This document shows, piece after piece, positions 45,237 through 53,680 of a stretch of DNA of 64,000 nt. Numbering within the stretch: position 1 is the stretch's first letter; every line of letters begins with the position of its first letter. The notes under the pieces are model-generated. The model saw nothing but the letters and a program-made list of their open reading frames with translations. It made no database searches and was not told the origin of the DNA. The position numbers and the translations under genes were made by a program. This DNA comes from Nitrobacter sp039808345 (GTDB lineage Bacteria > Pseudomonadota > Alphaproteobacteria > Rhizobiales > Xanthobacteraceae), in NCBI RefSeq assembly GCF_047824785.1, contig NZ_CP181167.1:930001-994000 (forward strand). The letters run 5' to 3'.

Positions 45237-45950
45237 CGTCTCCGGTCGCGGCAGCATCATCGCTGTCACCACCGAAGCCCCGTCACGGCAACACACCGGC
45301 GGGGCGGGCTATTCAGTGGTCGAAAAGGGCACTCAACGCGCCGACAGTAACGCTCCAATCACCCAACAATGCCAGTGGTTTCTGAGAAAACTTTATTGAA
45401 CTTGCGATCGTACGTTCGTGGAGTCCAACGTAGCGAGGTTCGAATCCCTCCCTCTCCGCCAGTCCTGCGGCGCCCTACTTTCTCTGATTCAAAAATTGAC
45501 GCTTGGATAGCGCGGAACGGCGGGTTTTTCGGGCCGAGCTGTTGACTCGCAGGCTGGCCAAAGCGCCGATTTCGTTCTCTCCCGGACGATATTCTCCAAA
45601 CCTCCTGACTGCGCGGATTTAGTACGGATCTTGTAGGTGGTTGATTCTCATCCAGTTCCGAGATGCATGTCTCCGTATTTTGCAGTGAAACCACGGATTA
45701 GCGGGAACAGCTGGAATCCAACGAAGGCGTTGAGTGCAGCACGAAGGTTTTTTTTCGATCGCGGTGGTTTTCGGATCGACAGCACTCGGGCCGCAGCGCG
45801 AGGACGAAAGCCTTCTCGACCCAGACCATAAAGCGTTCTCATGACAATCGAAGGCGCGACCGCCCCCGCTGCGCGCAACATTTCGCCTTCAGACCGCCGC
45901 ATCTGGGAATCGTTGCCCAAGCCGGGCAGGTTCAACTTCCGCTACCAGTA
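45237..45950. other. Junction region upstream of the recombinase module
   Basis: No firm gene. It contains the tRNA-like scar at 45431-45461 and then several hundred bp in which I recognise nothing. A leftward 95-residue frame (45648-45935) has no recognisable family and no convincing start. Confidence 0.4.
45431..45461 (+). other. tRNA-Ser-like 3' end (candidate attachment-site scar)
   Basis: GAGGTTCGAATCCCTC followed by CCTCTCCGCCA is the T-arm, acceptor strand and CCA of a serine-type tRNA (its acceptor would pair with GGAGAGG). The T-stem is one G short and no D-arm, anticodon arm or 5' acceptor strand precedes it, so it is not a functional tRNA. A tRNA 3' end next to a recombinase cassette is the classic trace of site-specific integration. 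Confidence 0.6.
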
Positions 45951-46150
45951 GCCGCAGCCCTTCATCGATGTCTTTCAAGCGTATTACGGGCCGCTGCTTA
46001 GCGTTGGAGACACTGGACGTGTCCGGCCGGAAGGCGCTCGCGCCCGACCTACTCGCATTGATCGAGGAAGTGAACCTGACGAGCGACGGTACCAAAGGAT
46101 ATGGCGTTGTCCAACTGCGACAAGGCTCAGCACTTCGACGTGTCATTCGG
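45950..46150 (+). pseudogene. SAM-dependent methyltransferase C-terminal fragment
   Basis: FIDVFQAYYGPLL in one frame and LALETLDVSGRKALAPDLLALIEEVNLTSDGT in the next resemble the C-terminal end of class I SAM methyltransferases (FxAYYGP..KAFxALD..G..AL..DLLALI..FN...DGT). The upstream catalytic part is absent and a frameshift splits the fragment. Confidence 0.4.
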
Positions 46151-46192
46151 CCTGCAATATTGACCCGCTGAGCCGGGGGATCGGCGTTCAAA

Positions 46193-46340
46193 ATTGACCC
46201 CCTGAAGGTTGGTCTGTTGCGCTGCCTGCTTTGTAACGAAGCAGTTGGTGGGAGATGCTGGTCGTGGAGACGATTGCGCGCATACGGCGCGAACACTTCA
46301 TCAAGGCAAGACGATCAGGGCGATCGCCCGCGACCTTCCT
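46193..46340 (+). pseudogene. IS21-family end and istA N-terminal scrap
   Basis: An IS21-type end (TTGACCC... repeated as AATTGACCCCCTGAAGG) precedes a start at 46255 that encodes MLVVETIARIRREHFIKARRSGR, the IstA N-terminus also seen at 60351. Similarity stops after about 30 residues, where an IS3-family fragment begins on the other strand. Confidence 0.6.
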
Positions 46341-46524
46341 GGACCAGATCTGCAGCGCGCGCGTCGTCGTCCAGCGCGCCGGTCTCGTACTTTTCGACCC
46401 AGATGCGGATCAGGTTACGCAAAAGGTCGTGGCGCTTGGCCAGGCCGTGAAGCGTCTCGCCACTCAGAAACTCCTGAGCGACCTGGCGCTTAAACTCAAC
46501 GCTGTGGGATCGGTGTCTCGGCAT
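46341..46524 (-). pseudogene. IS3-family OrfA fragment
   Basis: MPRHRSHSVEFKRQVAQEFLSGETLHGLAKRHDLLRNLIRIWVEKYETGALDDDARAADL is the first 60 residues of an OrfA helix-turn-helix protein. The coiled-coil end and orfB are gone, replaced by the IS21 scrap. Confidence 0.7.
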
Positions 46525-46706
46525 GGGCTTTTCTCCAAAAGCCCGGCCACCCGGTCAATCCAACTCTGCTTACCTGTCCGGCACCAGGGGCCCACTCCAA
46601 TACGGGGTCAAATTTGCGAACGATGACGTAATTGCGGTCAGCGCTCGGGGCACGAGAGCTCCGTTATCGTCTACCTCTCGCAATCAAGCGATTCGGAGGA
46701 GCTGTC

Positions 46707-47732
46707 ATGCGGCAATACGTCGGGCTAGATGTCTCGCAGAGAGAGGCTGCGGTTTGCGTAGTCAATGAGACGGGTGAAGCAATTTTTGAAGGAAAGGCCA
46801 AGTCTCATCCTGGAGATCTGTCAAAGTTACTTCGTAAACATGCGCCACTGGCGGAGCGTATCGGCTTTGAGACGGGCGCAATGGCGAGCTGGCTTTGGCA
46901 TGAGCTTCGTAGGGTCGAACTCCCCGTCGTTTGCATCGATGCAAGGCATGCACACGCAGCGCTATCGGTTCGCATGAACAAAAGCGATCAGAACGATGCT
47001 CGGGGCCTTGCCGAACTGGTGCGGGTTGGTTGGTATCGAGAAGTCAAAATCAAGAGTGAGAAGAGCCAGAAGGTTCGAGCTATCCTCGTGGCGCGATTCC
47101 GCCTTGTGTCCATACGCCGGGATATCGAGAACCAGGTCCGCAGTCTGATCAAGGAGTGTGGGTTGCTATTCCCTCGCGCCATTGGCCAACAGTTCCGTAA
47201 CCAGGTTGGCGAGCTATTGGGCGAAGATCATCAACTCCTCAGCGTGATCGCGCCGCTCTTGTCGATTCATGAACTCATCTGCCAGCAGCAAAGCAAATTT
47301 GACGACGAGGTCCGCCGATTGGCGAAGTCGGACGAGACGACGCGTCGCCTGATGACAGTTCCTGGTGTCGGCGTGGTCACCGCCTTGACGTTCCGCCATA
47401 CGATCGATGACCCGTCTCGCTTCCGATCGGCCTCGACAGTCGGCGCCTATCTCGGCCTCACACCCCGGCGCAACCAATCTGGTGAAACTGACACTAGTGG
47501 CAAGATATCCCGATGGGGCGACAGGCTCCTCCGAACGTACCTTTACGAGGCGGCGACCGTTCTGCTTTATCGAACAAAGAAATGGTCCTCCCTCAAAGCC
47601 TGGGGTATGAAACTTGCGAAGCGGATCGGCATGAAAAAGGCAAAGGTCGCTATCGCCCGCAAGATCGCTGTCATCCTCCACTGCATCTGGGTCGACGGCA
47701 CATCATTCGGCTGGGGCAACGCGCCGGCCTGA
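46707..47732 (+). CDS. IS110-family transposase
   Basis: 341 residues from the ATG at 46707, with GGAGGA just upstream. N-terminal DEDD domain (YVGLDVSQREAAVCVVNETG, GFETGAMASWLWHELR, KSDQNDARGLAELV) and C-terminal transposase_20 domain (TVPGVGVVTALTFRHTIDDPSRFRSASTVGAYLGLTPRR, GRISRWGD-type segment GKISRWGDRLLRTYLYEAA). Complete frame. A different lineage from the IS110 at 19086. Confidence 0.92.
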   Translation: MRQYVGLDVSQREAAVCVVNETGEAIFEGKAKSHPGDLSKLLRKHAPLAERIGFETGAMASWLWHELRRVELPVVCIDARHAHAALSVRMNKSDQNDARGLAELVRVGWYREVKIKSEKSQKVRAILVARFRLVSIRRDIENQVRSLIKECGLLFPRAIGQQFRNQVGELLGEDHQLLSVIAPLLSIHELICQQQSKFDDEVRRLAKSDETTRRLMTVPGVGVVTALTFRHTIDDPSRFRSASTVGAYLGLTPRRNQSGETDTSGKISRWGDRLLRTYLYEAATVLLYRTKKWSSLKAWGMKLAKRIGMKKAKVAIARKIAVILHCIWVDGTSFGWGNAPA

Positions 47733-48292
47733 CCTTATTTTGCAAGTTCCTGGCCCGGTCCGCCGGGCTGGTGATGTCCCGCTGGGACGGTGGTCGTGGT
47801 GACCTCGGTCAATCGGCTGGTGGCGGCTCGTCCGCACCCCGTTGCAAACGATGAGGCACCCGATCCGGACATCATCATGAGGCGCTTGCGACCTCGGAAA
47901 GGACCATGACCCCAGCGACGGGCAACTGATCGCATTGAAACCAGGTGACAGCTAATCGGCCCACTACTACGAGTTGGCTATCGATCCACCAGCCGCGCTC
48001 GCCCCGTCTGCGCAACCCAGACCTGCTCCGTCGGGCCGAGCGCTACCACTTTGCCGAATGGCTTCAAAAAGAGAGTTGACAACAACCCGCAATTAAAGGG
48101 CCGATTGACAGCCTATAACCTCAAGCGCACGCTTTCCATCGTCACGGTAGCAACATGACGACAAACCCGTAGCACCGGCGAAATCACGCACAAAGTCGTT
48201 TGCCCATAATCCTTCAAATCAACGCTCTACATCCATCCGCGCACAGGTCTCTCAGTCAGAACACGCGCCGACCGACGAGGACGCCGGTTCGG
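47733..48292. other. Non-coding debris between IS110 and the RiPP cassette
   Basis: About 560 bp without a recognisable gene on either strand. There is no transporter or protease fragment in the leftward direction beyond the cyclodehydratase gene. I saw no clear terminator. Confidence 0.45.
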
Positions 48293-50533
48293 TCAGCAGA
48301 ATGGGTGTGGTGCCGGGTTCAGCGCCTTTCTCGGCCAATGTCGAAGCCTCCAGCTTTCGCTAACCTCCATTCCGAAACCGCAATGAAGTGGCTGTAGACC
48401 TGCCGCGACGGCGCGGACGACATGGATGGAGGCGCGCGCCACGTCGGGTGGGGTAAGGTCGGCCACCGCGATTTCGACTCCATCGCCGGCCAAACGGGCC
48501 GCCAATTCAGCAACGCTCGGAATCGGCCTGTCATAGCTCTCCACCTCCGGTTCGTAGCTCGGCGCGTTTCGAAGAAACGCCAACTCTTCCTCTCGCTTTG
48601 GCACATAGTAGCAAGCATGGTCGAGAAACTGGCCGTAGCGCACCTCCTCCGGACGCATTGGCCGTGGTCCACTTCCCTCGCGCAGCATCCTCATCAGGCC
48701 GAAGCCCGAGACAGCCTGCTCCAGCACCGCCCCTCGGGCCGCATGCCGGAGACTGGGATGCGCCGCCGCAGTGGCGGAGAGACCGGGCCATGACAGTCCG
48801 TCTCCTGTGGCTGCGCACAGAACCACCGGGATCTTCCCCGCGCCCTCGAGCAGGTGAAATGCGACAGAGGCGCCGGCGGACATCAGTTCACCGGCGATGT
48901 AGCGGGTTTCGGCGTCACAGAGATTGAGCGGCAGTCGGCGCCCCGGTTCGCGGCAGAGCCACGCGACCATGATTGCGTCGCGCTCAATGAGTTCCAAAAC
49001 GGCCCGCATCGTTGCGCTTTCCACGTCCGTTCCAGCGGCGAGCCCGCTCGAGGTGACCTGCGCGACGAAATCCGAAAACACGGACGGAAACTTATAGTAC
49101 AGCTGACTGGCCAGTACCCACGTCTTCGCCCCGGTCCGCAAATTCTTCGCCAAACTCCAAAAATGAACTGCATCGCGATCGAAGGGCGCGAACGGAAAAC
49201 CTTGGGAGGCATATTGTGCCTTATCATACATTCCGACCTGACGCGGATCGAGCACTTGGCCATCGAGTTCGGCCATACGGGCTTGGACCAGAGCATCAAG
49301 ATCGCAGCGCGAGGCGGCATATCTTTCCAACGCTTCCCCGATCGCGCCGAGCACAGCGTCTCCCTCCGTCATCCCCTTGCCAGAGGCTGGCTCCGGTAGG
49401 GTAGGATCGGTTCCAAACGCGCAGAAAGGGGCAATCTCCGCAACTGCAACAAAAGTTTTGTGCGCGAACTGCGGCAGCTCCCTGAGGACCGGCCCGACAA
49501 TCGGCCCTGTTTCGGGATCGATCCAGTCCCGGAATGCCGCTCGAATCGTCTCCACGTCAGGCTCGCCAGTGGTGGTCGAAAGGTCCGGCCGCGGTAGTGC
49601 CGGATCATCTGCTCCACAGGTCCCGCACCAGGGCATCGGAACGAAGCCATGGAGCGCCGAGGTCTGCCCGGAGACGTCGACGATCCGCACATGTGCACGC
49701 AGCGACCTTTCACCGGTCGACCAGAGATGTCGCCGGACCTCCACCGCAACCGATTGCCCGAAGCACCGCGCCACGTCCCACGGCAGAGGTGGGTAATTCG
49801 CAACCGTCAGATGATCGGCGCGCGCCACCGCCTCGGGATCGGGGTCATGGGCACGGCGCCGCTGACGTGCGCAGAGCCAGCAACCCACGGTGCCTGGAAG
49901 GGAGATCGGGCCGATGCATCCCCGCGTGCCGACGATCTCCGCACCGAGAAAGGCGATCCTGACAGCGCGGCAAGCGCGCTCCAGCTCGACTTGCCGCCCG
50001 ACTCTGACCGGGGCTAGCGCGCCGACGACGAGGTCCACATCCGGAGGTAAATCCCATTCTCCGTCGGCGCATGCGTGCAAGCGAGTGATGCATTCCGGGG
50101 CCATGATTTTGATCCTGCCGCGCAGAGCCTCCGAACTGGTTGCCGCGTCGCAATTGCCACCCGGCTCAGGATACCAGAACGACAGGTGCGCTATCCCCGA
50201 ATGGGCGAGTTCTTCGGCCAAGGCCGGCACCCAATCGGCATTGCCAGCAATGAGCACGTGGCCCTCGCGTGGGCGTGGCGCCTGCGCCGCACCACTTCCG
50301 GCATCCGCCACGCCCGCCATCTCAAGCAACTGGGTCAGTTCAGTGTAACATGCCTCCATCCGGCCGCCATGCGGCCGAATCCCGTAGACTTCTCCAGAAG
50401 TCGGATCAGCAGAGTCCAGAAGCGCTTCGATCATCTCCCTGACCGTTTCGCTCCGGATCAGGATCGGGCCGGCTACGCCGATGAGCAGAACGCCGTCCGG
50501 CTCCAGATGAATACGGTCCCGCGTGATCCGCAT
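48293..50533 (-). CDS. Fused E1-like/YcaO cyclodehydratase of a RiPP pathway
   Basis: 746 residues from the ATG at 50533; an open extension upstream overlaps the radical SAM gene and looks non-coding. Residues 1-330 are an E1/ThiF-like leader-binding part with a zinc tetrathiolate formed by Cys218/Cys221 (CWLC) and Cys303/Cys306 (CGTC). Residues about 360-746 are a YcaO domain: ATP/Mg-binding segments GAIGEALERYAASR (397-410) and ESATMRAVLELIERDA (505-520), ending NPAPHPFC with the P740-x-P742-x-P744 tail typical of azoline-forming YcaO enzymes. It would cyclise Cys (or Ser/Thr) of the precursor at 52023-52244 to thiazolines. Last gene of the cassette, 31 bp after the radical SAM stop. Confidence 0.85.
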   Translation of the reverse strand: MRITRDRIHLEPDGVLLIGVAGPILIRSETVREMIEALLDSADPTSGEVYGIRPHGGRMEACYTELTQLLEMAGVADAGSGAAQAPRPREGHVLIAGNADWVPALAEELAHSGIAHLSFWYPEPGGNCDAATSSEALRGRIKIMAPECITRLHACADGEWDLPPDVDLVVGALAPVRVGRQVELERACRAVRIAFLGAEIVGTRGCIGPISLPGTVGCWLCARQRRRAHDPDPEAVARADHLTVANYPPLPWDVARCFGQSVAVEVRRHLWSTGERSLRAHVRIVDVSGQTSALHGFVPMPWCGTCGADDPALPRPDLSTTTGEPDVETIRAAFRDWIDPETGPIVGPVLRELPQFAHKTFVAVAEIAPFCAFGTDPTLPEPASGKGMTEGDAVLGAIGEALERYAASRCDLDALVQARMAELDGQVLDPRQVGMYDKAQYASQGFPFAPFDRDAVHFWSLAKNLRTGAKTWVLASQLYYKFPSVFSDFVAQVTSSGLAAGTDVESATMRAVLELIERDAIMVAWLCREPGRRLPLNLCDAETRYIAGELMSAGASVAFHLLEGAGKIPVVLCAATGDGLSWPGLSATAAAHPSLRHAARGAVLEQAVSGFGLMRMLREGSGPRPMRPEEVRYGQFLDHACYYVPKREEELAFLRNAPSYEPEVESYDRPIPSVAELAARLAGDGVEIAVADLTPPDVARASIHVVRAVAAGLQPLHCGFGMEVSESWRLRHWPRKALNPAPHPFC

Positions 50534-50564
50534 AACCGTTCTCCGAACCGGCTCACGCCACCGC

Positions 50565-51914
50565 TTAGGCAGCCTCGGCCGGATCAGTCGCCGAATCGGT
50601 GCGACTGAAAGCCGCCGCCAAAAGCAACCGTTCCGCCATATTGCGCTTGGAGCTGGGGCAGGGCACTCGGCCCTCGATCCATTCCTTCGGACATGCGCCT
50701 CCACAGACAGGAAGCATTCGGCAGCGGCTGCAGCCGAAGGCGCCGCTCTGAACTTGATCGTTGAAGCTACCAAGGACGTCGCGCGTCGTGCCCCGCTCGC
50801 CATTCATGACATCACCAATGGCAAATCGGTTTGGCGTGCCGTAGCCCGGCACATAGGAGACCTCAGTGCAGTTGAAGAGCGTGCCATGCGCGTCGACCAG
50901 GGCTCCTTGCGGCTGCACCGCAAGGCAGACTACATGCTGCACCTTGGGGACGAGCGGCACCGAAAAGCCCAGCCGTTTCATCTCCACGAACCAGGACAGC
51001 TCCATGCGGGCGTAGTCCTCCGGGTCAAGGCTCCGCCGATGGGCATCATTGCCCCAGGAGTGGATCGGCGCCGTATAGAACTGGACCGCACGGTGCAGCC
51101 CCTCGTCATGCAGGCGCTGCAGCAGCCGTAAGACATCGGGCGCATTCTCCCGGTCGACATTGCAGCGGACCTTGATCTCCACCGGATCGGAGCCGATCGT
51201 ATCCGCCAGCGCAACGAGGTTCGCAAGGATCTGGTTGAAAGTCGGTTTACCGGATTTCGTATGCCGTCGCCGGTCGTGGTACATCGCAGTTCCATCGAGC
51301 GACACGGTGATAGACACAACCCCGAGTGCGTTCACTAGCTCAGCGCCTATCTTTCGTGACATTGCCAATCCGTTGGTAACAATGCTTGCCCGGTATTCAA
51401 CATTCCTTTCTTCCGCAATTCGGCGAAGCTGAGGCGTCAGGGAGCGCATCTGCACAAGCCCGGAAAGCGGCTCGGCGCCAAACCAGCAGAGGTTCAGCTC
51501 TGCAAACTTCCCGGCATCCAGTCTGTCTCGGACGTCCCGCAGAATGGCCGCCTCATTCTCTATGCTGAGGTTTCTTTGCTCATGCGTCTGGCCGCAGTAG
51601 CCACAGCCGAGCTGGCAATGCGCGGTCGGCTGGATTACGTAATTCAGATGAGTATTGGTCCGGATCGCCTCCCGATTGCGCGATAACACAACGGCGAGCT
51701 CGTCCTCCACCTGCGGCACGAGTATTTCCGCTTCCGACAGCTCGCTCCGGATCTTGGCGTTCAGTTTCTCGAATGCGCCCGTCCGCAAGACTTGCCAGAT
51801 CGATAGCGGCAACTCGAAAACGGCGCCCGTCCGGGTGGCGAGAACCACTAGAAGGGGTGTGTTATCCTCGGAGAATATAGGTGATGCGACAACATATGAG
51901 GATAGCTTCTGCAT
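50565..51914 (-). CDS. Radical SAM/SPASM peptide-modifying enzyme
   Basis: 449 residues. Residues 1-90 resemble the N-terminal region of peptide-modifying SPASM enzymes (FELPLSIWQVLRTGAFEKL ... LVPQVEDELAVV). The radical SAM core has C100-x3-C104-x2-C107 (TAHCQLGCGYCGQTH) for the SAM-cleaving 4Fe-4S cluster and WFGAEPLSG and SLDGT motifs. The C-terminal SPASM/twitch domain carries GTLFNC and the Cys395/398/404/408/419 cluster (CSRCRMLPVCGGACPKEWIEGRVPC) for auxiliary clusters. Such enzymes install thioether, C-C or related cross-links on ribosomal peptides. It lies between the precursor (109 bp upstream) and the cyclodehydratase. The exact chemistry is not predictable from the sequence. Confidence 0.88.
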   Translation of the reverse strand: MQKLSSYVVASPIFSEDNTPLLVVLATRTGAVFELPLSIWQVLRTGAFEKLNAKIRSELSEAEILVPQVEDELAVVLSRNREAIRTNTHLNYVIQPTAHCQLGCGYCGQTHEQRNLSIENEAAILRDVRDRLDAGKFAELNLCWFGAEPLSGLVQMRSLTPQLRRIAEERNVEYRASIVTNGLAMSRKIGAELVNALGVVSITVSLDGTAMYHDRRRHTKSGKPTFNQILANLVALADTIGSDPVEIKVRCNVDRENAPDVLRLLQRLHDEGLHRAVQFYTAPIHSWGNDAHRRSLDPEDYARMELSWFVEMKRLGFSVPLVPKVQHVVCLAVQPQGALVDAHGTLFNCTEVSYVPGYGTPNRFAIGDVMNGERGTTRDVLGSFNDQVQSGAFGCSRCRMLPVCGGACPKEWIEGRVPCPSSKRNMAERLLLAAAFSRTDSATDPAEAA

Positions 51915-51978
51915 GATCGGGCCTCATTAGCAGCTGAGCACGGTTATCAAACCGAGCAGCGTACCCGCATCAGAAACG

Positions 51979-52008
51979 TCCGGCGGAATAACATTGGCTT
52001 CCGCCGGA
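51979..52008 (-). terminator. Strong hairpin between precursor and modifying enzymes (likely attenuator)
   Basis: TCCGGCGGAA-GCCAATGTTA-TTCCGCCGGA on the minus strand is a perfect 10-bp stem with a 10-nt loop, 15 bp after the precursor stop. It is followed only by CGTTTCTG, not a proper T-run, so partial termination or 3'-end protection of the precursor mRNA is more likely than full termination. This would give more precursor than enzyme. Confidence 0.65.
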
Positions 52009-52022
52009 CGAGGCGAACGGAC

Positions 52023-52244
52023 TTACTTCCGGCCCCCGGCTTTCGCCGCCAGCGCAGCCTCCGCACCACCGCAGCCGCTGTTCTGACAACCGGTGTTCTG
52101 GTCCGACAGCGCCTTAAGCCGGCTCAACTGAGCCTCGGAAAGGCTCGACGCCGCCGTGCCGGTTGTCATTTGTTCGACTGCCTTGCTCAGACTCAGCTTG
52201 GCACTAGAAAGGGCTTCGATAACAGAATCGAGTTCTTCGGCCAT
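52023..52244 (-). CDS. Candidate RiPP precursor peptide with two tandem NxGCx core repeats
   Basis: 73 residues, good ribosome site (AAAGGA, 9 bp before the ATG). Residues 1-48 form a helical, Leu/Ala/Ser/Glu-rich leader (ELDSVIEALSSAKLSLSKAVEQM ... SEAQLSRLKALSD) without cysteine. The only cysteines, Cys53 and Cys58, lie in NTGCQ-NSGCG (residues 50-59), two tandem pentapeptides N-[T/S]-G-C-x. A Gly/Ala/Lys-rich tail (GAEAALAAKAGGRK) follows. It directly precedes a radical SAM/SPASM enzyme and an E1-YcaO cyclodehydratase on the same strand. The leader/core border is not defined by a GG or other clear protease site before the core. The family is not one I recognise. Confidence 0.8.
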   Translation of the reverse strand: MAEELDSVIEALSSAKLSLSKAVEQMTTGTAASSLSEAQLSRLKALSDQNTGCQNSGCGGAEAALAAKAGGRK

Positions 52245-52483
52245 TTTGGCAATCCTTTCAAATTGAAGACGCCCATCGCACCCGGCGCCGAAAACAAATA
52301 AATAATCTTCTCCAAAACCGCCACCGTTTGCTCCGTGATGGACCGCTCCACTGTATGCGATTACTTATGATCAAGCTGTGATGCCCGATGATCGGATTTA
52401 GTTCGTTAAACGTTAAAATGTATCTCGATATTCGCTGTAGCAATTCGCCGAGTTAGGTTTCGATGGGCTACGCAGGCTGGTCT
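52245..52483 (-). promoter_or_regulatory. Upstream region of the RiPP cassette
   Basis: 239 bp between the precursor start and the IS3 element end, AT-richer than its surroundings. It contains a palindrome CCGAT-G-ATCGG (52385-52395) and a CGTTAAACGTTAAA direct repeat (about 52404-52417). These are candidate operator sites. I could not settle on one sigma70 promoter. The IS3 insertion at 52484 removed or displaced whatever lay further upstream. Confidence 0.4.
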
Positions 52484-52544
52484 TGAGGTGGACCCGCTTG
52501 GTGAGACAGTTTGGCGGCCTGGCTAAGGTGGATCGGGTTCGTTT

Positions 52545-53381
52545 CTACGCCGCCAATTGCTCCGTCATTTCCGCCATAGCATGGACTTCGTCGGGCGTCC
52601 TGCCGGCGAAGGTCGAGTGCGGGCGTCGCCGGTTGTAATAGTCTATCCAGGAGCCGATGCCGCAGCGGGCTTGGCTTCCCGTTTCGAATGTGCTGAGGAA
52701 GACGCACTCATATTTGAGGCTGCGCCACAGTCGTTCGATGAAGACGTTGTCCATCCAGCGGCCGCGCCCGTCCATGGAGATGCGGATGCCGGCATCCTTC
52801 AGCGTCGTCGTGAAGGCGAAGCTAGTGAACTGCGAGCCTTGGTCGGTGTTGAAGATGTCGGGCCTGCCATGGCAGGCGATCGCCTCTTCGAGAGCGGCAA
52901 CACAGAAGTCGGCATCCATCGTGTTCGACAACCGCCAGGCCAGGACCTTGCGGCTGAACCAGTCCATGATGGCCACGAGGTAAAGGAAGCCGCGCCGCAT
53001 CGGGATATAGGTCACATCGGCACACCAAACGTGATCCGGCCGCTCGATCGCCAGGTGCCGCAGCAGGTAGGGATAGATGCGATGCTGCGGATGCGGCTCG
53101 CTGGTTCTCGGCGCCTGGTAGATCGGCGACAGACCGATCTTGCGCATCAGCCGCCGGACCCGCTTGCGACCCACGCACCAGCCCTGACGCCGCAGATGCC
53201 GGGCCATCTGCCGGGAGCCATACCAGGGCGTCTCCATGAAGGCCTCGTCGATGGTGCGCATCAGTTCGAGGTTCTCGGGCGTCTCGCCGGCGGGCTGTCG
53301 GTAGAACGACGCCCGCGAGATCGAGACCAGTTCGCACTGGCGGCGGATCGAGAGCCGGTTGTGATCGGGGTCAATCATCAT
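52545..53381 (-). CDS. IS3-family transposase OrfB (DDE), copy 2
   Basis: 278 residues, identical to the protein at 12737-13573, with all three catalytic acidic residues (WCADVTY, NTDQGSQ, FIERLWRSLKYE) and a complete frame. Expressed either from its own start (GGAGGAG) or as an OrfAB frameshift product. Confidence 0.95.
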   Translation of the reverse strand: MMIDPDHNRLSIRRQCELVSISRASFYRQPAGETPENLELMRTIDEAFMETPWYGSRQMARHLRRQGWCVGRKRVRRLMRKIGLSPIYQAPRTSEPHPQHRIYPYLLRHLAIERPDHVWCADVTYIPMRRGFLYLVAIMDWFSRKVLAWRLSNTMDADFCVAALEEAIACHGRPDIFNTDQGSQFTSFAFTTTLKDAGIRISMDGRGRWMDNVFIERLWRSLKYECVFLSTFETGSQARCGIGSWIDYYNRRRPHSTFAGRTPDEVHAMAEMTEQLAA

Positions 53382-53398
53382 TCTCCTCCGATCCAGGC

Positions 53399-53680
53399 TC
53401 AGCGATCGAAGGCCTTGGCCAAAAAATCCCGCTCAACGACAAGCTGGCCAATCTTGGCGTGCAGCTTGGTCACCTCGGCTTCCCGGCCGACCTGCGCATC
53501 AGCAGCCTTGTCGTCGAACGTCTTGGCCAGGTTCTCGATGGCCTGCCGTTTCCACTGCGTAATCTGGTTCGGATGAAGCTGGTGCTTTGTCGCCAGTTCC
53601 GAAATCGTCCGCTCGCCACGGATCGCCTCAAGCGCAACCTTGGCCTTGAACTCAGCCGTAAATCGTCTGCGTGTCTTCAT
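53399..53680 (-). CDS. IS3-family transposase OrfA, copy 2
   Basis: 93 residues, identical to copy 1, with the helix-turn-helix and the coiled-coil end. The -1 slippery heptamer T TTT TTG is conserved in it, so the frameshift signal is intact too. Confidence 0.93.
   Translation of the reverse strand: MKTRRRFTAEFKAKVALEAIRGERTISELATKHQLHPNQITQWKRQAIENLAKTFDDKAADAQVGREAEVTKLHAKIGQLVVERDFLAKAFDR

Noticed and set aside
45648..45935. 95-residue leftward frame near the tRNA scar
   Set aside because: No family, no RBS and basic low-information composition; probably chance.
50534..50803. 90-residue N-terminal extension of the E1-YcaO protein
   Set aside because: It overlaps the end of the radical SAM gene and is Arg-rich shadow sequence; the ATG at 50533 gives the family-like start.
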